A stretch of DNA of 64,000 nucleotides from Deltaproteobacteria bacterium (GTDB taxonomy: Bacteria > Desulfobacterota > Binatia > HRBIN30 > CADEER01): assembly GCA_029262455.1 (NCBI GenBank), contig JAJCZJ010000011.1, forward strand, positions 34,390 to 98,389, read 5' to 3'. A program made the translations under genes and the position numbers. Below the pieces are notes generated by a model. The model was given only the letters and a program-made list of their open reading frames with translations. It had not been told where the DNA came from and did not search any database. This document shows, one piece after another, positions 59,528-64,000 of the stretch. Numbering within the stretch: position 1 is the stretch's first letter; each line of letters begins with the position of its first letter.

Positions 59528-60832
59528 CTAGGAGTTGGCCACCTCGTGCTCCAAAAACTCCGCGTATTTTTTCTGCGCCGCTGCACGACGCGCGGGCAGA
59601 TGCTCGCGCGGAAACAAGCCGTCCTGAGGCTGATAGTTCTTGAGAACTTGCCTGGCCACCGTCACCTTGTGGACCTCGGTTGGGCCATCCGCTAGCCCGA
59701 GACTTAGAGCAGCCGTCACCATCCCCATCAGCGGCATCTCGTTCGACACTCCCAGCGAGCCGTGAATCTGAATCGCTCGCGTCGCGACCTCGTTGAATAC
59801 CTTCGGCAGTGCCACCTTGACGCCGGAGATTTCTTGACGCGCTCGCGCGCCACCCACATTGTCGATCGTCCACGCCGCGTGGAGCACCTGCAGCCGAAAC
59901 TGGTGCAACTGTATCCAAGACTCCGCGATCATCTCCTGTACCATCTGCTTTTTCGACAACGGCTCTCCCTGCGTGTGCCGACTGAGCGCACGCTCGCACA
60001 TCATGTCGAAGGCCTTCTGCACGGCCCCAACCGTGCGCATCGCGTGATGGATTCGCCCACCGCCGAGCCGTGTCTGGGCGATCACAAAGGCTTGCCCCTC
60101 GCCGCCCAACAAGTTCTCGCTCGGCACCCTCACATCATCATAGTGAACATAAGCGTGGCTGCCCGTTTCGGGCTCTTCAGATCCGAGTCCAGTATTGCGC
60201 AAGATCTTGAGTCCGGGTGTATCCGTTGGCACCAGAAACATCGAAGTCCCTTCGTAAACCGAGACATCGGGGTTCGTTACGACCATGACGATCGCAAAAC
60301 GCGCGTAGCGGAAGTTCGAAGAAAACCACTTTTCGCCTTGGATCACCCACTCATCGCCATCGCGGGTCGCACGACATTTGAACTGCTTCGGATCTGATCC
60401 GGCCTGCGGCTCGGTCATCGAGTAACAAGACGAAATCCGGCTCTCCAAAAGCGGCTTGAGGAACTCGCGCTTCTGATCGTCGGTCCCGTAGTGCGCGAGG
60501 ATCTCGGCATTGCCCGAATCCGGCGCCTGGCATCCGAAGACTGTCGGCGCCCATCCGGAGCGCCCAAGGATTTCATTCATCAAACCGAGCTTGAGCTGCC
60601 CGTACCCTTTCCCGCCTAAATCGGGACCGAGGTGACACGCCCACAGATCCTTCGCCCGCACTGTCTCCTGCAGTCCTCTGACAACTTTCGCGTGCACCGG
60701 GTGCGTCTTGTCGTAGATGGCCTTCTCGCCCTGCAACAAGACATCGAGAGGCTCGACCTCCTCGCGGACAAAGCCATCCATCCAATCTAGTTTGTTTTGA
60801 AAGTCCGGATCCGTCGAAAAGTCCCAAGCCAT
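59528..60832 (-). CDS. Acyl-CoA dehydrogenase
   Basis: A 434-residue flavoprotein. Family segments are CYSMTEPQAGSDPKQFKC (FAD-binding), GEKWFSSNFRYARFAIVM, SHAYVHYDDVRVPSENLLG, GGGRIHHAMRTVG and IQIHGSLGVSNEMPL. The catalytic Glu cannot be located with confidence; the AIQIHGSLGVSNEMP region is typical of the ACAD10/11-like group. This group is wide, and members act on long or unusual acyl-CoAs and on aromatic or aminoacyl-CoAs. The ATG at 60832 opens with MAWDFSTD; no upstream neighbour shares its direction. The divergent gene begins 11 bp past the ATG, so both promoters overlap. Confidence 0.92.
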   Translation of the reverse strand: MAWDFSTDPDFQNKLDWMDGFVREEVEPLDVLLQGEKAIYDKTHPVHAKVVRGLQETVRAKDLWACHLGPDLGGKGYGQLKLGLMNEILGRSGWAPTVFGCQAPDSGNAEILAHYGTDDQKREFLKPLLESRISSCYSMTEPQAGSDPKQFKCRATRDGDEWVIQGEKWFSSNFRYARFAIVMVVTNPDVSVYEGTSMFLVPTDTPGLKILRNTGLGSEEPETGSHAYVHYDDVRVPSENLLGGEGQAFVIAQTRLGGGRIHHAMRTVGAVQKAFDMMCERALSRHTQGEPLSKKQMVQEMIAESWIQLHQFRLQVLHAAWTIDNVGGARARQEISGVKVALPKVFNEVATRAIQIHGSLGVSNEMPLMGMVTAALSLGLADGPTEVHKVTVARQVLKNYQPQDGLFPREHLPARRAAAQKKYAEFLEHEVANS

Positions 60833-60953
60833 CGCGCCCTCCGTGCAGGCACCTCAAACCCAAGGCACCATCAATGAATGGAACCAAAGACAACACGATC
60901 CTTCCCGGCGGTCAAAAATTGACCACCTACCCGATCCCAGCTATGCGACCACC

Positions 60954-62300
60954 ATGCGACCTGTTCTAGCCCTAGCTCTATCTAGCCTCTGCACGCTAAC
61001 CTCCTGCGCGTCGCGCCAGCCCGAACCACAACGAGCCAAACACATCCTCCGAAGCGGTCAACAGACCCGCAATCTCGACCACTTCGGCGACGACCTCGAC
61101 CATGCGGTGGAGATCGCCGAGGGCATCTTCCAAGCCCGCGCGGTCGGCAACGCGCACATGATTGTCACAAGTGCCGGTAATGTCATCGTCGACACGGGCT
61201 TGCCGAAAGAGGCCAAGCGCCAAAAGCAATTACTACAGAAGGCCAACGACGGGCCGGTCAAATACGTCGTCATCACGCACGGCCATATGGACCACGTCGG
61301 TGGCACCAAGCAGTGGAACGGGGACGGTGTCGAGGTCATCGCGCACGAGAACTTCGTCGACACACAACGATATCTGAAGGACCTCGCCCCCTTCTTCTTG
61401 CGACGCAATCGCGTGTTCTACCCACATTCCGTGCCAGACGTCGACCGGATGCTCACGCGACTCGCTGTCGAGATGCTCTACCCGACCTTCGAACCGACCA
61501 GGTTGATCGGTGAGACCTTCCGCTTCGAGCTCGGAGGTACCCGCTTCGAGGTCATCCCGACGCCGAGCGCCGAGGGTGAAGATTCGATTTCGGTTTGGCT
61601 TCCCGACCGCAAGATTCTCTTCACCGGCGACGCCTTCGGGCCGTTGTTTCCAATGTTCCCAAACCTCTACACCATCCGCGGCGAAAAATTTCGTTTCGCG
61701 TTGCCGTACATACAGACTCTCGACCGAATGATCGCGCTCGAACCGGAGATGATCGTCCCCAGCCACTTCGAGCCGATTCGCGGCGCTGAACGCATCCGCA
61801 AGGACCTGCAGCGCATGCGCGACGCGACCGCTTATGTGCACGACGCAACGATTGCCGGGATGAACGACGGCAAGGACGTTCACACGCTCATGCGCGAGAT
61901 CCAACTGCCGAAACATCTCCGGCTCAGTGAGGGGCACAGTAAAGTGCCGTGGACCGTCCGCGGGATCTGGGAGGGATACGCGGGCTGGTTCCACTTTCGG
62001 TCGACCACCGAGCTCTACGGTGTACCCGCTTCTGCGGTCGCCCCGGATCTCGTCGATCTCGCCGGCGGCGCCGGTGCGATCGCGACCCGAGCCGACCGGC
62101 ACGTTGCGGCGGGACGCCCGCTCGAGGCGCTCCACCTGACCGACATCGCTCTCGCCGCAGCGCCGGAGAACAAGGCAGCCCTTCAAGTCCGCCTACGCGC
62201 CTTGACCGTGCTACTCGAACGCAGCGGTGACGAGAATCACTCGGAAGTCATGTGGTTGCGCCACCAGATGACAACGACCGGAGAAGCCCTCGACCGGTGA
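60954..62300 (+). CDS. MBL-fold lipoprotein with alkyl-sulfatase-type dimerisation domain
   Basis: About 448 residues. The lipobox LTSC (Cys18) gives a lipoprotein. The metallo-beta-lactamase core has HGHMDH (His109, His111, Asp113, His114) in VVITHGHMDHVGGTKQW, a later His in VIAHENF, LFTGDAF (Asp) and MIVPSHFEPI (His), so the binuclear zinc site looks complete. The C-terminal HVAAGRPLEALHLTDIALAA domain matches the dimerisation helices of SdsA1-like alkyl sulfatases. It is shorter than those (about 650 residues) because the C-terminal SCP2-like domain is missing. Extracytoplasmic hydrolase, possibly esterase, sulfatase or lactonase. The start at 60954 is chosen for the signal peptide; the frame extends upstream to 60843. 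Confidence 0.88.
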   Translation: MRPVLALALSSLCTLTSCASRQPEPQRAKHILRSGQQTRNLDHFGDDLDHAVEIAEGIFQARAVGNAHMIVTSAGNVIVDTGLPKEAKRQKQLLQKANDGPVKYVVITHGHMDHVGGTKQWNGDGVEVIAHENFVDTQRYLKDLAPFFLRRNRVFYPHSVPDVDRMLTRLAVEMLYPTFEPTRLIGETFRFELGGTRFEVIPTPSAEGEDSISVWLPDRKILFTGDAFGPLFPMFPNLYTIRGEKFRFALPYIQTLDRMIALEPEMIVPSHFEPIRGAERIRKDLQRMRDATAYVHDATIAGMNDGKDVHTLMREIQLPKHLRLSEGHSKVPWTVRGIWEGYAGWFHFRSTTELYGVPASAVAPDLVDLAGGAGAIATRADRHVAAGRPLEALHLTDIALAAAPENKAALQVRLRALTVLLERSGDENHSEVMWLRHQMTTTGEALDR

Positions 62301-62319
62301 CCGAAAAGACAGACCCGAC

Positions 62320-64000
62320 ATGAGAACTCGGCCTCGTGCCCACCGGAACGCTGTCGTCGCCTTGGCTATCCTTTTCGGATGTAGCGGTGTCCACGAACCA
62401 CCGGGCACGATCACTTCGACGCGGCAAGCGGAGGAGGTCGTCGCCGGCCGCGCTGCTTCGCAACTCGAGTCGCGTCGACGGGCCGGCGGTAGCAAGCAAA
62501 TCCTGTTCGGAGATCTACACGTGCATTCGACGTTCTCGATGGACGCGTTCGCCCTCAGCCTGCCGTTGCGCGGCGGCGAAGGGGCTCATCCGCCGGCCGA
62601 CGCTTGTGACTTTGCACGAGTATGTTCTGGGCTCGACTTCTTCTCCATCAACGACCACGCCGAGTCGATCACCGAGCGGCACTGGCAGGAGACCAAGGAA
62701 TCCATCCGCGCCTGCAATGCTACCTCGGGAGACCCGACCAATCCCGATTTGGTTGCATTCTTGGGCTGGGAATGGACCCAGGTCGGCACCACCCCCGACG
62801 ATCACTTCGGCCACAAGAACGTCGTCCTGCTCGAAACCGCCGACGACCGGGTGCCGCGCCGACCCATCAGCGCCCTCCGCCCCGACTTCAAGCGTCTGCC
62901 GATTCCGTCCTACGCACGCCTGCTGATGCCCTTGGCCGACTTCAGCAATCGCCAACGCTACCGCGACTTCTTCTACTTGCTCGACGAAATCGCGGCGATG
63001 CCACAGTGCCCGCTAGACGTAGACACGCTAGAGCTGCCCTTAGACTGCCAGGAATCAGTCGCGACCCCGCGAGAACTCTTCGACCGCCTAGACCGCTGGG
63101 AAACCCCCAGCGTCGTCATCCCACACGGCACGACCTGGGGTCTAAGCACCCCTCCAGGCACCCAGATGGCTTCGCAACTCGGCGTCAATCACGACCCGCT
63201 GCGGCAGACTCTCTTCGAGATCTACTCCGGTCACGGCGGCGCCGACGAGTATCGTTCTTGGCAGGCGGTAAAACGAGATGGCGATGACGTCTTCCGATGC
63301 CCCGTACCCAGCGAGGACTACGAACCATGTTGCTGGCGCGCCGGCGAGATCATCCGCGCGCGCTGCGAAGATGCGCAAAGCCCAGAGTGTCAGGCGCGGG
63401 TTGCCAAAGCGCGCCAACACTACGTCAACGCCGGTGTCGCGGGCCATCAAACCGTTCCCGGCGCGACCGTGGAGGATTGGCTCGATTGCGGCCAATGCCG
63501 TGACTGCTTCCTGCCGGCCTTCGACTACCGGCCGGGGATGTCCGCTCAATACGCACTCGCGGAAGGCGGCAAGGGCCCCGGCCAACGGATGCGCCTCGGT
63601 TTCATCGGCTCGAGTGACACGCACAGCGCGCGAGGCGGCAAGGGCTACAAAGAACTGCTGCGCCGCAAGATGATCGACGCTGGCTTGGGCGCAACGTTTG
63701 GTAGAGGAGGAAGCGGCAAGTCCCAGGCCGATCCCGAATCAAAGCCGATTGAGCTCGCCGACCTTCCCCTCGACCAACGGCGCTTCGGAGAGCGCGGCGC
63801 ATCGTTCCTCGTCGGTGGCGGACTGGTGGCCGTTCACGCCAACGGTCGAGACCGAAACTCGATCTGGGACGCTGTTCAGGCGCGCGAGGTCTACGGCACC
63901 AGCGGCCCGCGGATCCTGCTCTGGTTCGACCTGCTGAATCCGCCGGGCACCCGGGGCGTGCCGGTCCCGATGGGCGGCGAGGTCGAGATGGATCGCACCC
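62320..64000 (+). CDS. DUF3604-family lipoprotein (runs off right edge)
   Basis: 560 codons are inside the window with no stop. The signal peptide MRTRPRAHRNAVVALAILFG runs into a lipobox with Cys at about 21 (LFGC). Family hallmarks are FGDLHVHSTFSMDAF (His-x-His, metal-binding), FFSINDHAESIT, AFLGWEWTQ, RLDRWETPSVVIPHG, LFEIYSGHG, FIGSSDTHSARG and AREVYGTSGPRI. These form a PHP-like metallohydrolase site. DUF3604 proteins are large exported proteins found with degradative genes; the activity is not established. It begins 19 bp after the MBL-fold gene, so both are likely one transcript. About 100 more residues are expected beyond the edge. Confidence 0.88.
   Translation, partial: MRTRPRAHRNAVVALAILFGCSGVHEPPGTITSTRQAEEVVAGRAASQLESRRRAGGSKQILFGDLHVHSTFSMDAFALSLPLRGGEGAHPPADACDFARVCSGLDFFSINDHAESITERHWQETKESIRACNATSGDPTNPDLVAFLGWEWTQVGTTPDDHFGHKNVVLLETADDRVPRRPISALRPDFKRLPIPSYARLLMPLADFSNRQRYRDFFYLLDEIAAMPQCPLDVDTLELPLDCQESVATPRELFDRLDRWETPSVVIPHGTTWGLSTPPGTQMASQLGVNHDPLRQTLFEIYSGHGGADEYRSWQAVKRDGDDVFRCPVPSEDYEPCCWRAGEIIRARCEDAQSPECQARVAKARQHYVNAGVAGHQTVPGATVEDWLDCGQCRDCFLPAFDYRPGMSAQYALAEGGKGPGQRMRLGFIGSSDTHSARGGKGYKELLRRKMIDAGLGATFGRGGSGKSQADPESKPIELADLPLDQRRFGERGASFLVGGGLVAVHANGRDRNSIWDAVQAREVYGTSGPRILLWFDLLNPPGTRGVPVPMGGEVEMDRT

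Overview
The window reads as chromosomal DNA of a GC-rich, Gram-negative, free-living bacterium. The closest fit I can infer is a soil or aquatic lineage of the Candidatus Binatota (Binatia) / deltaproteobacterial type. The basis is a combination of traits: lipoproteins with lipoboxes, an outer-membrane TPR-barrel protein, several secreted proteins carrying paired dockerin-like GDCN...ELV modules, Thr-Pro-Thr stalks, Cys-rich secreted proteins without a known family, and many SDR, acyl-CoA dehydrogenase, TauD and CmcJ-type oxidoreductases. The taxonomic call is inference. No rRNA, phage, integrase, transposase or CRISPR array was seen.

Layout. 0-5 kb holds housekeeping genes: trmJ, a stand-alone receiver, a sigma-54 activator, rph and rdgB, then tRNA-Pro, tRNA-Arg and tRNA-His. 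5.2-9.5 kb is a two-gene operon homologous to SbcD-SbcC/YhaO-YhaN in which the nuclease metal ligands and the ATPase P-loop are both replaced; this is the most unusual locus in the window. speA follows at 9.6-11.5 kb. 11.5-18.4 kb is accessory: a frameshifted and an intact Uma2 nuclease gene, tRNA-Lys, a degenerate PIN protein, a secreted propeller protein, an esterase-like lipoprotein and a mazEF pair with a clear operator. 18.4-25.2 kb carries an RTX-type secreted protein, a Crp-family regulator, a repeat-rich non-coding stretch, a carbonyl-reductase-like SDR, a Kef-type antiporter and a 38-bp tandem repeat. 25.3-29.4 kb is a coupled pair of paralogous lipoproteins. 29.7-41 kb holds an SLC13 transporter, a CmcJ-like oxidoreductase, a serine hydrolase, small secreted proteins, a CDP-alcohol phosphatidyltransferase, a dipeptidase, a Rid protein and a quinone oxidoreductase.

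41-57.7 kb is almost entirely on the minus strand. It contains Cys-rich secreted proteins, a dockerin/copper-monooxygenase/cytochrome fusion, a tiny dockerin-only protein, a DUF493 protein, an AGCS symporter, and a TauD + glutamine-amidotransferase pair. Upstream of these lies a four-gene operon: stalked lipoprotein, TPR/outer-membrane barrel, FecR-domain protein and CHASE2-adenylate cyclase. I propose that this operon is a cell-surface display and sensing unit. 57.9-64 kb encodes degradative enzymes: an SDR, a SnoaL-like protein, an acyl-CoA dehydrogenase, an MBL-fold lipoprotein and a DUF3604 lipoprotein that runs off the right edge.

Start codons were often moved inward from the longest open frame, guided by Shine-Dalgarno sequences, signal peptides or overlaps with the preceding gene. 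All family assignments come from reading motifs by eye; no database search was run.
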